DNA of 64,000 nucleotides, taken from Comamonas suwonensis. Lineage in GTDB: Bacteria; Pseudomonadota; Gammaproteobacteria; Burkholderiales; Burkholderiaceae_C. The translations under genes and the position numbers were made by a program. The stretch spans positions 248,001-312,000 of the forward strand of contig NZ_JABBCQ020000001.1 of NCBI RefSeq assembly GCF_012844455.2, read 5' to 3'. The first letter of the stretch is position 1; every line of letters begins with the position of its first letter. A model generated the notes under the pieces. It worked only from the letters and a program-made list of their open reading frames with translations. It did no database searches and was not told the origin of the DNA. Positions 1 through 8,188 of this stretch are shown piece after piece.

Positions 1-894
1 GACGATCACCGAAGCCACACCGATCACGATGCCCAGCAAAGTCAGGCTGGTGCGTACCCGGTTCATGCGCATACCACGCCAGGCACTGCGTGCAGCTTCG
101 GAAATTTCAGCCACCCACGAAATTGCCGACGTTACGGTGTTGCGCTTCGAGGTCAACGGCGGAACCTCGCCACGGGCGTGATTGCCATCAGGAGCACTGT
201 CGTTGACGATACGTCCGTCGCTGATTTCGATGACACGTCTTGCCTGGGCGGCAACTTCGCGATCATGCGTAATCACAATGATGGTGTGCCCCGCATCGGC
301 CAGCTCGCGCAGCAAGGCCATCACCTCGGCGCCGCTATGCGAGTCAAGAGCCCCTGTCGGTTCATCGGCCAGGATGATGTGGCCACCATTCATCAACGCT
401 CGCGCAATGGACACACGCTGCTGCTGCCCGCCCGAAAGCTGATTGGGTCGATTGCTCAGGCGTGATCCCAGCCCCAGACGCTCAAGTAGGAGCTGAGCTC
501 TGTGCACCCGCTGCTCCTTGGGCAGGCCTGCGTAAATCGCCGGCATCTGCACATTCTCCGAAGCGCTTTCGCTGGAAATCAGGTGGTAGCCCTGAAACAC
601 GAAACCGAAGGCTTCACGACGCAACCAGGCCAAGGCATCCGAGTCCAGCGTGGACACGTCCTGCCCTTGAAATTGATAGCAACCTTCGCTTGCCTTATCA
701 AGGCAACCCAGGATATTCATCAAAGTGGATTTACCCGAACCTGAGCTGCCGACTACGGCCACATACTCGCCGGCGCGAATATCCAGATCGATGCCGTGCA
801 ACACAGTCACAGACGGCTGATCACCCACTCCGCCATAGTGCTTGCGAATGCCACGCAGCGAAATCAGCGCAACCGGCTCCATCGCACTCACCAT
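1..894 (-). CDS. macB: MacB-type ABC transporter, ATPase-permease (partial)
   Basis: Inner-membrane ABC exporter that works with a MacA adaptor and an outer-membrane channel. The visible 298 residues hold a full ATPase domain: Walker [10 protein letters not shown] at about 49-57, signature LSGGQQQR near 150, Walker B ILADEPTG near 170 and the switch His in VITHDR. The first membrane helix ([17 protein letters not shown]) is just reached at the window edge, so the periplasmic and remaining membrane parts are missing. The start ATG at 894 overlaps the macA stop by 7 bases, so the two are translationally coupled. An in-frame ATG at 882 is an alternative. MacB exports macrolides, peptides or, in the PvdRT branch, siderophores; the upstream iron genes make the last attractive, but this is inference. 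Confidence 0.93.
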   Translation of the reverse strand, partial: MVSAMEPVALISLRGIRKHYGGVGDQPSVTVLHGIDLDIRAGEYVAVVGSSGSGKSTLMNILGCLDKASEGCYQFQGQDVSTLDSDALAWLRREAFGFVFQGYHLISSESASENVQMPAIYAGLPKEQRVHRAQLLLERLGLGSRLSNRPNQLSGGQQQRVSIARALMNGGHIILADEPTGALDSHSGAEVMALLRELADAGHTIIVITHDREVAAQARRVIEISDGRIVNDSAPDGNHARGEVPPLTSKRNTVTSAISWVAEISEAARSAWRGMRMNRVRTSLTLLGIVIGVASVIV

Positions 895-2075
895 TGCAGC
901 CACCGCAGACCGCCAGGGATCATGGTTTCACCGACGATGACACGCTCACCCTCGGCCACACCATCGAGCACCTGAACCTCATGGCGGCTTCGCACCCCCA
1001 GCTTCACGCTTCGCAGCTCTGGTTGCTGTTTGGATGTCAGCACCCGAACACTCTGCGACTGCTGGCCCTTCTGAGACTGCAGCGCGGTCAATGGAACCGT
1101 CAAGGCCTGCTGTGCACTACCGGTCACAAAGACCACCTGGGCCGTCATCTGCGGCAGCAACTCCGCATCCTTGTTATCCACGTCAAACAATGCCGTATAG
1201 GTCACAGCCTTGGTGGCTGCCGCGGGTGTCGCCGAATTGCCTGCAGCGGGTGCAACGCTGGCCGGAGGCGCAGGCAGTACCTGCCTGACCTTGCCGTTCC
1301 AGCGCCGGGCCTGTTCCTGACCCGCACTCCCCAGGGTGGTGAAGTAGACCGGCATGTCCGCAGTCACGCGTCTCACATCGGCTTCCGATACATCGGTCCA
1401 GACCGTCATGGCTGCCAGATCGGCAATACGCAAAATATTGGGTGTCTGGTAGGTGGCATTCAAGGTCTGCCCTTCACGCGCCTCCACAGAGACCACCGTG
1501 CCGGACATCGGCGCATAGATGCGGGTATAGCCCAGACGGGCTTCGTCCGCTTTGAGGCTGGCCTGCGTTTGCTGCATCTGCGCCTTGAGATGGTCAATGC
1601 GCGCCGCCGCCCCTGCCACCTGGGCCTCGGCAATCTGCACGTCCTCCTGCCTTGTGGCTTCTTCGGCTGCCATCTGCTGCTGTCGCTGCAATTGCTGGCG
1701 GGCCAGTTTCAGCTGCGCCTGCTGCTCTGCAATCTGGGCTCGCAAGCTTGCCAACGATGCTCTTCCCGCATCCACGGTGGCGCGCTGGACACTGGGATCA
1801 ATCTCCACCAGCAATGCACCCTTTTCGACTCTGGCTCCCGGGCTCACCAACAAGCGGGTAATCTGCCCTGAAACCTGTGCTCCTACATCCACATAAGTTA
1901 GGGGCTGCAAAGTGCCAATGGCCGTGACGGTGGATTCCACATCACCGCGCTGCACCGAAGCACTTTGGTACTCAATCCGTGACCGACTTCCCCACCACAG
2001 GGCAACGCCTGCAGCACAGACCAGCAGCAGCCCGAGGCCGCCCCAGCGTTTGAGTTTTCCCACCGTCATGAACAT
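888..2075 (-). CDS. macA: MacA-type periplasmic adaptor (HlyD/RND family)
   Basis: Membrane-fusion protein that bridges MacB to an outer-membrane channel. The start at 2075 is preceded by GGAAAG about 8 bases upstream; an upstream in-frame ATG at 2159 lacks this and adds an unlikely leader. The 395-residue product has one N-terminal membrane anchor (about 9-27), the lipoyl/barrel motif [11 protein letters not shown], a long Gln/Ala-rich coiled-coil hairpin (about 90-170) and a C-terminal beta-barrel part. No outer-membrane partner gene is visible here. It lies 103 bp after the DUF3325 gene and overlaps macB, so it may be transcribed with the iron genes. Confidence 0.9.
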   Translation of the reverse strand: MFMTVGKLKRWGGLGLLLVCAAGVALWWGSRSRIEYQSASVQRGDVESTVTAIGTLQPLTYVDVGAQVSGQITRLLVSPGARVEKGALLVEIDPSVQRATVDAGRASLASLRAQIAEQQAQLKLARQQLQRQQQMAAEEATRQEDVQIAEAQVAGAAARIDHLKAQMQQTQASLKADEARLGYTRIYAPMSGTVVSVEAREGQTLNATYQTPNILRIADLAAMTVWTDVSEADVRRVTADMPVYFTTLGSAGQEQARRWNGKVRQVLPAPPASVAPAAGNSATPAAATKAVTYTALFDVDNKDAELLPQMTAQVVFVTGSAQQALTVPLTALQSQKGQQSQSVRVLTSKQQPELRSVKLGVRSRHEVQVLDGVAEGERVIVGETMIPGGLRWLQW

Positions 2076-2178
2076 CGCACTTTCCAGAAAACAATTCGCA
2101 GTCGCTGCTGAAACGCATGCGCAGGGCATGGGTTGGAGCGATTGAAGATCCAAAGCCAAACAGGCGCAGAGGTGGCCG

Positions 2179-2520
2179 TCACCAGAGGCAACTGACTGCG
2201 CCCAGCAGCGCCATCACGGCAGCAACCACCGCAAAATTCCGAGCCGACCAGGAGAGCCCTGCGACTGTCGCGAGCGCTCCCAGACTCCAGAAACCCAGCA
2301 CGAGCGCAGTACTAACCGTTGCACTCCAACTGCGAATGGCCGGTAGCCAGACGGCCAATAAAAGCAGCCCGCCCAGCACACGCAGCGCCATGCGATGTGC
2401 TGCAGGTACCTCGTCCAGTGGTTTCAATTGCGCGTAATGACGGTCCATGGCAAAGGCCAGCGCCGTCATTCCTCCCAGTGAAAGAGCCAGAGCCTGCAAA
2501 GATGATTGCCACAACGTCAT
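2179..2520 (-). CDS. DUF3325 small membrane protein of iron-uptake clusters
   Basis: A 113-residue, very hydrophobic protein with about three to four membrane segments and few charged residues. It matches the general form of DUF3325 proteins, which sit beside PepSY and DUF3649 genes in siderophore-uptake operons; their molecular role is not established. Its ATG overlaps the stop of the upstream PepSY gene (ATGA), showing translational coupling. The family call rests on context plus size and hydropathy, not on a profile search. Confidence 0.7.
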   Translation of the reverse strand: MTLWQSSLQALALSLGGMTALAFAMDRHYAQLKPLDEVPAAHRMALRVLGGLLLLAVWLPAIRSWSATVSTALVLGFWSLGALATVAGLSWSARNFAVVAAVMALLGAVSCLW

Positions 2521-4229
2521 GAGAGGCTCCCTTGCTTTGCGGCATCTGCGTCCACCACCGCAGACAAGTCTTTCGACACTTCACGAGGCATTTTTTTTCG
2601 CACAGCCTTCGGCCTGCGCATCCAGGCCAAGGCAGCCACAGCCGCCACCCCGACCACAATGGCAAAAAGCTCGACTCCTGCGCTTTCCCAGTCCCCCTCG
2701 AGAAGGTATGCAACAAGGTGATCTCCAGTGGTCAGGAAGTTCAGCACAGGCAGCAGAAGACACAGCACAGCCAAGGCCGTCATCTGGTCACGCCATGCTA
2801 TGGGCGGCGACCTCAATAACGCATGCAGAAGTGCCAGAATCCAGAGCGCAAAAAATGCCACCAGCTCCCATCTGGAGCGTTGTGAAAGCTCGATGGGGAG
2901 CAAACGATTAGCCCACAGGAAGCCCACGCAAGCGATGCCCAGCCCCACAATGGCGGCCACATTCACAGCCTCAATCATCCGGTAGACCGTCGAGGTGCTG
3001 GCACCAAACTCCCCCTGGTGCTTGCTGCGCCGCTTGACCATGAAGAGGATCGCCCCGGTCGCCATCATGGCGCTGCCAGCCAGGCCACAAACGAAGTAAA
3101 CCCACTTCAGCGGAAAACCGCCATAAGTGGCCATATGCAGCCCACCTATCACCGATTGCGTGAGTGAAGCCGCACCGCCACTCACATCTCCGGGCAGGCG
3201 CAACTGCTGCAGCTCTCCGGTGGCAGCCGAGAACATGGCCATGCCACTGGTGGAACTGAGGCGCTTGTTCAGATCGTCGGCGGCATTCCATCCATAAACG
3301 CCAACGCGTGCAGCCGCATCTCCAGGGTAATCAATCACCACCGCACGCACCGGTTGTCCGATCAGCTCTTGCCCGCGCAGCACCAAGGGTTCCAGATCCG
3401 GCACTGGCATGGGCTGCCCCGAGCGCTGTGGCTTGCCCGGTTCATTCAGCGCCACTTGAAACGACTTGAGGGCTTCGGCACTGCTGCCATAGTAGGCGGC
3501 AATACCTGCAGGCATGAAGGTCGAGCAAGATATGGCGATGCCTGTGTAGGCGATCATGAACTGGAAAGGCAGAGTCAGCACCGCCACGGCGTTGTGCATG
3601 TCCAGCCAGCTTCTCTGCCCTTTGCTGGAGCGAAAGGTGAAGAAGTCCTTGAAGATCCGTCTATGGGTGATCACTCCGCTGACCAGCGCTACAAACATGG
3701 CAAGCGCGGCGATGCCGACAATCCAGAGACCGACCTGACCCGCATGAAGCTGGTAATGGAAATCCACAAAATGATGGCCACCCTCGGTCTGACGCACCTT
3801 CGGAGCATCAGCGGCGTCCACGGCATTGCCAGACTTCGGATCGAGTTGCACCGCAGCGTACTGCCCATTGGCATCAAACCAGTAGACGCGTAAATCTCCT
3901 CCCCCTTGGACATCTGCAGGCCAAAGCTCCCACATCCCCGCACCCGGGTGCTGCCGCTTCATATAGGCCATGCCCCACTGCAGCCGCTGGCTCAGAGAAG
4001 ACTCCACTTCTTGCGCCGAGCCTGCGGACAGCGCCTCGGCTTGCTCATGTGCATGATGCTCCGGGGTCATCCAATGGGTGATCGGTTCCTCGAATACGGC
4101 CAGAGTCCCCGTCAGGAAAACGGCATACAGAAGCCAGGAGAACCACAAGCCACACCAGGTATGCAGCCAAGCCTGCGCCTGACGAAAACTGCCTTTGCCG
4201 GCCCCAAATTCATTCTTTGACTGCGCCAT
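2517..4229 (-). CDS. PepSY-associated membrane protein (PiuB-like), probable ferric-siderophore reductase
   Basis: A 570-residue inner-membrane protein. The first helix (WLHTWCGLWFSWLLYAVFLTG) with the early HTWCG and the later ALVSGVITHRRIFKDFF helix are typical of the PepSY_TM/PiuB family; a periplasmic PepSY-like part lies between helices and more helices follow at the C-terminus. Family members are linked to reduction or release of iron from siderophores at the inner membrane. The start at 4229 shares one base with the DUF3649 stop (TGATG), and its own stop overlaps the DUF3325 start, so three genes form one coupled unit. A longer in-frame form from 4364 would run deep into DUF3649 and is unlikely. 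Confidence 0.85.
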   Translation of the reverse strand: MAQSKNEFGAGKGSFRQAQAWLHTWCGLWFSWLLYAVFLTGTLAVFEEPITHWMTPEHHAHEQAEALSAGSAQEVESSLSQRLQWGMAYMKRQHPGAGMWELWPADVQGGGDLRVYWFDANGQYAAVQLDPKSGNAVDAADAPKVRQTEGGHHFVDFHYQLHAGQVGLWIVGIAALAMFVALVSGVITHRRIFKDFFTFRSSKGQRSWLDMHNAVAVLTLPFQFMIAYTGIAISCSTFMPAGIAAYYGSSAEALKSFQVALNEPGKPQRSGQPMPVPDLEPLVLRGQELIGQPVRAVVIDYPGDAAARVGVYGWNAADDLNKRLSSTSGMAMFSAATGELQQLRLPGDVSGGAASLTQSVIGGLHMATYGGFPLKWVYFVCGLAGSAMMATGAILFMVKRRSKHQGEFGASTSTVYRMIEAVNVAAIVGLGIACVGFLWANRLLPIELSQRSRWELVAFFALWILALLHALLRSPPIAWRDQMTALAVLCLLLPVLNFLTTGDHLVAYLLEGDWESAGVELFAIVVGVAAVAALAWMRRPKAVRKKMPREVSKDLSAVVDADAAKQGSLS

Positions 4230-4510
4230 CACAGCCCCTTCAGGTACAACAAGGCGACGGCGCCCGCGAGCATTACCAATATCAGAATGCTCAGCACGAT
4301 CCATATCCGTCGCGGTGAGGCCGGCGAGAATGCCCAAATCACGGCTGCGACATACCACAGCCAACTGGACTGCATGGCTCCCACAACCGCCTCAACACGC
4401 GCTTGACTCATGGCGCCACACAGGACGACCCAGGCGCTTGAGATGGCATAGCCCCCCAGCACCGCTGCAGCTACGCGCCCCCCCCACTCCCCAGGCAGAA
4501 TGCGATGCAT
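4229..4510 (-). CDS. DUF3649 small membrane protein of iron-uptake clusters
   Basis: A 93-residue protein with three predicted membrane helices (RVAAAVLGGYAISSAWVVL, the SSWLWYVAAVIWAF segment and the Leu/Val-rich C-terminus). DUF3649 proteins usually lie between a TonB-dependent receptor and a PepSY protein, which is exactly the position here: 25 bp after the receptor stop and one base overlap with the PepSY start. The molecular function is unknown. The call is by context and hydropathy. Confidence 0.7.
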   Translation of the reverse strand: MHRILPGEWGGRVAAAVLGGYAISSAWVVLCGAMSQARVEAVVGAMQSSWLWYVAAVIWAFSPASPRRIWIVLSILILVMLAGAVALLYLKGL

Positions 4511-4535
4511 CAGTTTGCGACATTGCTACGCCTCT

Positions 4536-6758
4536 TCAAAAACGGCCCTTGAGGGACAAAGTCACCGAGCGCTTTTCACCGTAGAAGTTGCCATAGCCCG
4601 CATAGCCAACCGTGCTGTAGTAGGTTTTGTCAAACAAATTGCCCACATTCATGGCAACGCTCCAATCCTTGTTGAAGGCATAAGCCACGCGAGCCGACCA
4701 AACGGCATAGCCCGGAGATGTGAAGTTGTAGGGCGTCCAGGCTCCGTCATAGCGACCTGTCGATGGGTTGTAAGCGCTAATCCCTGAAGCCCGGTAATTT
4801 GAGCTTTGCGCCACAACGCCACCACCAACGCTCCAGCCACGCAAGGCACCACTCATGCGGTAGTCCGCCCAGGCCTTGAGCAGATGACGGGGAGTCACCG
4901 TGCTGAACTGAGCGCTGTCTTTACGTCGATCTTCGTTGCTGTTGTAGGTATAGCCCACCGCCAGCTGCAGGTTGGGAGTGATTCGACCCGTCATCTCCAG
5001 GTCAATACCTTGGCTCAACTTGAAACCATCGCGGAAGTAGCAGCAGCCACCACGCCAGTCAGTCTGGGGATAGGCTGGGTCATACACTGCTTCGCCTTTT
5101 TTATCGGTACGAAACAAGGCTGCACTGGCAATCAAATTGGGAGTCAACTCACTCTTGATGCCCAGCTCGTAGGTGCGTCCACGAACCGGATCCAGCGGTG
5201 TTCCTGGCAAGGGAGCCGAAAACTTTCCTGCTTGAGACTGATAAATTTCCGCCGTGCTGAAGTACAGATTGGTCGACTTGGTCAGCTCATGCACCAAACC
5301 CATATAGGGCACAAAAACATTGGACTCGCGACTGTTCGCGGTGAGCGCTCCGTTCATGTCATGCTGTGTATTGCGATCCTGAAGCACATAGCGCCCGCCA
5401 AGCACAACAGCCCAGCGCTCTACTGGGCGCAAACGTACAGATCCATAGAAGCCGCTTTTTTGCGTTTTGGTATGTGATCCGCTGGTCCAGTCACCGAGCG
5501 GATAGCCAGGGTCCGCCGGTGGAACGCGATTAAAGACGTCAGCAGGACCCACTCGCGGCCACAGGCTTCGATAGGAATTGCTGGCTCGATGCTGATCGAA
5601 GCCCAGAATGACATCGTGCCGCTGGCCAAACGCATCAAAGCCACCTTGCAAGTTGATATCGAAGCTGGTTTCACGCTCGCGGGACTTGGCCTGATGGATC
5701 CACCAATCGGCGCCCTCCAGCGTGATGGGGTCTGGCGAACTTTCAATCTCCGCACCATTCACCCCCTCATTGAAGCGGGTGTGTCTCAGCTGGGTCTTGA
5801 GCAGCCAGTCGTTGCTGAGCTGGTGCTCCAGCTTGGCAAAGACAGTGGTGTTTTCGCGATTAATCCAGTTCCAAGGGGCACCAAAGTTGGTATTGCGCGG
5901 AAAGCCAATATCGGTGCCGTCGGCATACCGAGGAAGACTCGCATTGAAGCCCGTGTTTCTATCTTTTTGATAGCTAGCACCAAGCGTCGCGACTGTGCTG
6001 GAGGTCAAATCGAGCTCCATCGCGCCATACAGCATCTGCCGTTTGAGCTTGGATGGTTCAGCCATTTCCTTGCGGTCATGGTTCACGGCAACAAACCGAC
6101 CACGCAGGGTTCCGCTTGCGTTCAATGACCCCGTGGTGTCGATCTCGGCGCGATAGTTGCTCATCGTTCCACCGGAAAGCATCACTTGCGTCTGACGTTT
6201 GGCCTGTGGTCTTTTGTAGGTGAAGTTCAGAACCCCACCCGCTTCACCCGCACCAAACAGACCATCAGCCCCGCGCAGCACACTGACGCTATCGAATTGC
6301 GCCATGTCCAGGCTGCGACTCCCAGAACGGCTTGAGCTGGCCGCTCCGCCATCAAATCGGAAATTGGTGATGCTCATGCCACGGGAAAGATAGGTCGTAT
6401 CCAGCCAGCTCTCTTCGCGAGTGACCCCGGTGGTGTAGTTCATCACATCATCCAGCGTACGCATGGCCTGATCGTCCATGCGCTGACGAGTCACCACTGT
6501 CACTGACTGCGGAACCTCTTTCAAAGACTGGGCTGTCTTGCCTACTTCAACCCCACCGGCCACATAGGAGTCACTGGACTCCCCGTAAACATTGGGGATT
6601 GCCTTCTCCTGAACCGTCACTTCCGAAAGTGTGGGCGCGACATCCTGCTGCGCATGAGCAATGCAAGGCAGCAGACAGACCATACTGACTGCCAAGGATG
6701 TAGCGTGGAGACGAAATGGCAAAGCCCCACCTGCGGGGCAACAAGAGCGTTCTAGCAT
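4536..6758 (-). CDS. TonB-dependent siderophore receptor
   Basis: Outer-membrane receptor of 740 residues that imports ferric siderophore with energy from TonB-ExbB-ExbD. A signal peptide ends near AHA-QQ; a TonB-box-like stretch (PTLSEVTV) follows, then the plug with VPQSVTVVTRQRMDD and TLDDVMNYTTGV, then a beta-barrel ending in the C-terminal aromatic GRF. There is no extra N-terminal signalling (STN) domain, so it should not drive a FecI-type sigma factor. It resembles the FhuE/FpvA-like siderophore subfamily in the plug and in the YELGIKSEL barrel motif. The substrate cannot be told from sequence. The AraC gene lies upstream on the same strand. Confidence 0.93.
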   Translation of the reverse strand: MLERSCCPAGGALPFRLHATSLAVSMVCLLPCIAHAQQDVAPTLSEVTVQEKAIPNVYGESSDSYVAGGVEVGKTAQSLKEVPQSVTVVTRQRMDDQAMRTLDDVMNYTTGVTREESWLDTTYLSRGMSITNFRFDGGAASSSRSGSRSLDMAQFDSVSVLRGADGLFGAGEAGGVLNFTYKRPQAKRQTQVMLSGGTMSNYRAEIDTTGSLNASGTLRGRFVAVNHDRKEMAEPSKLKRQMLYGAMELDLTSSTVATLGASYQKDRNTGFNASLPRYADGTDIGFPRNTNFGAPWNWINRENTTVFAKLEHQLSNDWLLKTQLRHTRFNEGVNGAEIESSPDPITLEGADWWIHQAKSRERETSFDINLQGGFDAFGQRHDVILGFDQHRASNSYRSLWPRVGPADVFNRVPPADPGYPLGDWTSGSHTKTQKSGFYGSVRLRPVERWAVVLGGRYVLQDRNTQHDMNGALTANSRESNVFVPYMGLVHELTKSTNLYFSTAEIYQSQAGKFSAPLPGTPLDPVRGRTYELGIKSELTPNLIASAALFRTDKKGEAVYDPAYPQTDWRGGCCYFRDGFKLSQGIDLEMTGRITPNLQLAVGYTYNSNEDRRKDSAQFSTVTPRHLLKAWADYRMSGALRGWSVGGGVVAQSSNYRASGISAYNPSTGRYDGAWTPYNFTSPGYAVWSARVAYAFNKDWSVAMNVGNLFDKTYYSTVGYAGYGNFYGEKRSVTLSLKGRF

Positions 6759-7084
6759 GAGCGTTTCAATGAAAAACGAGGTTTTCTCTTCGGGCTAGGA
6801 ATCATCAACAGCCGAAGAACCAATAACGCTGTGGCTAGAACGGCGACGCCGTATGGGGGCTACCAGCAAATATAAATGCGAATAATTCTTTATTCGATTT
6901 CCGGGTATTGTAAATCTTGCGTAAAAAAATTCAACTGCTTTGTAAATTGGACAAGACCCACCGCAGCTTGCATGCGCCGGTGCTGGCGGTTGCCCAAGGA
7001 CGGGTTTTAGGTGAACAGTCGACAGTGGCAGTCAACTGCAGTGGAAGGTCCGCTATCACGGCTCACGAACAGGCATAGACCCAC
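6759..7084. other. Intergenic region upstream of the siderophore receptor
   Basis: A 326 bp AT-rich gap between the AraC gene stop and the receptor start. It should hold the receptor promoter. The only clear element is the perfect dyad listed at 6879-6896. No open reading frame worth calling was seen. Confidence 0.6.
6879..6896. promoter_or_regulatory. 18 bp perfect palindrome, candidate iron- or AraC-regulator site
   Basis: CGAATAATTCTTTATTCG: arms CGAATAA and TTATTCG with a 4-base centre, about 120 bp upstream of the receptor start. Its AT-rich, repeated AATAA-type content recalls Fur sites, but it does not fit the 7-1-7 Fur consensus well. It could also be the site of the adjacent AraC-type regulator. 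Confidence 0.45.
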
Positions 7085-7942
7085 TTAGCGGATATAGCCT
7101 TCTTCAACTTCTCTGGTGCCTGCAGCCGATGCCAGGAACTCAGATGGAGGGCAGCCAAAGGTCTTCTTGAATGCCACCGAGTAAGCGCTATGGCTTTCAT
7201 AGCCGCTTTCCAAAGCGACAGAGGTGATTGGCATTCCCTGCAGCAGCATCTCGATGGATTTCAGCAAGCGCATTTTTTGGCGCCACTTGCCAAAGTTCAT
7301 GCCTGTACTTTTCAGAAAGCGGCGATGCAACGTCTTGGAGGTGATCGCATGGTCTTGCGCGACCACTTCAGCGTTGCTGACCTGCGCAGGGTCACGCATC
7401 AGGCTTTCACAAATCTTGCCCATCAACCCATCGTTAGGCCAAGGCAGGTGAAACGGCAAATCCGCCACCGTTGTCAACTCTTCAATCAGCAATTGACCTA
7501 AAAGGACATCGCGCGCTTGAAACGGTGGCTGATGAGGCACCTTTACCAAGGCGGTGATGAGTTCACGCATCAAGGGCGATACATGCACCACGCAATCATT
7601 TCGCGCCAGTTGAGCGGTATAGCACTCAGCAACAAAGATGCCGTGTGCCGTGACCGCCGTCACGGCTGTGAGCTGATGTTGCACTGACGGGCACAGCCAG
7701 ACCGCCGTCGTCGGTGGCACTAGCCACTGTCCCGTTGAGGCCTTCACCAGCAGGACCCCGGTCGATGCATAAATCAAATGCCCGCGCGAATGGCTGTGTG
7801 GTGGAACGACATGGGCGGCAGGGTAGCGTTCCACCACGCCCGTCACCGGCAAGTCTGATATTTGTGCGTGGCGTAGATCGAGTGCGTGGCCGCCACGTTC
7901 CGGCGAAGCAAATCCCATGGAATGAATGTCCAAATTGATCAA
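7085..7942 (-). CDS. AraC-family transcriptional regulator with cupin domain
   Basis: A 285-residue regulator. The N-terminal half is a cupin-like sensor (AHVVPPHSHSRGHLIYASTG); the C-terminal 100 residues form the double helix-turn-helix (SKTLHRRFLKSTGMNFGKW and ITSVALESGYESHSAYSVAFKKTFG). It is divergent from leuA and upstream, on the same strand, of the siderophore receptor, so it could control either. The cupin type is the general AraC_binding type rather than a recognisable PchR-type siderophore sensor, so a role in iron control is inference from position only. The ATG at 7942 gives the whole cupin domain. Confidence 0.85.
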   Translation of the reverse strand: MINLDIHSMGFASPERGGHALDLRHAQISDLPVTGVVERYPAAHVVPPHSHSRGHLIYASTGVLLVKASTGQWLVPPTTAVWLCPSVQHQLTAVTAVTAHGIFVAECYTAQLARNDCVVHVSPLMRELITALVKVPHQPPFQARDVLLGQLLIEELTTVADLPFHLPWPNDGLMGKICESLMRDPAQVSNAEVVAQDHAITSKTLHRRFLKSTGMNFGKWRQKMRLLKSIEMLLQGMPITSVALESGYESHSAYSVAFKKTFGCPPSEFLASAAGTREVEEGYIR

Positions 7943-8068
7943 GAAAATGGGAATTTATTGATAGATCCCTCTTGGGTGGCAGTCTAAAGTCCTGGCATTG
8001 CTTCCCACAAGTCTTTTCCCGTGAACCTCTCGCACACGCTATCGCTATGCCTGCTAGCCCTGACATCT

Positions 8069-8130
8069 GGTCGGGGTCCGTACGCATGCGCTTGCGAATG
8101 GTCCCACGCTGGTTTCCCCAGACCCCGACC
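8069..8130 (+). promoter_or_regulatory. leuA leader with long-range inverted repeat
   Basis: In the 246 bp between the AraC gene and leuA, GGTCGGGGTC (8069-8078) is exactly complementary to GACCCCGACC (8121-8130). The 42-base loop and the 58 bases between the hairpin and the leuA ATG suggest a structured 5' leader. It could be an attenuator or a metabolite-controlled element; no Leu-codon-rich leader peptide is obvious. Confidence 0.4.
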
Positions 8131-8188
8131 TTAGCCAGCTCCTTGGAGCAGGGAAGCCAGCAGCCCCATTCCCGATATTGAGGTCTCC

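Noticed and set aside
462-1871. 469-residue open frame antisense to macA
   Set aside because: Mirror of macA coding sequence, no recognisable domain.
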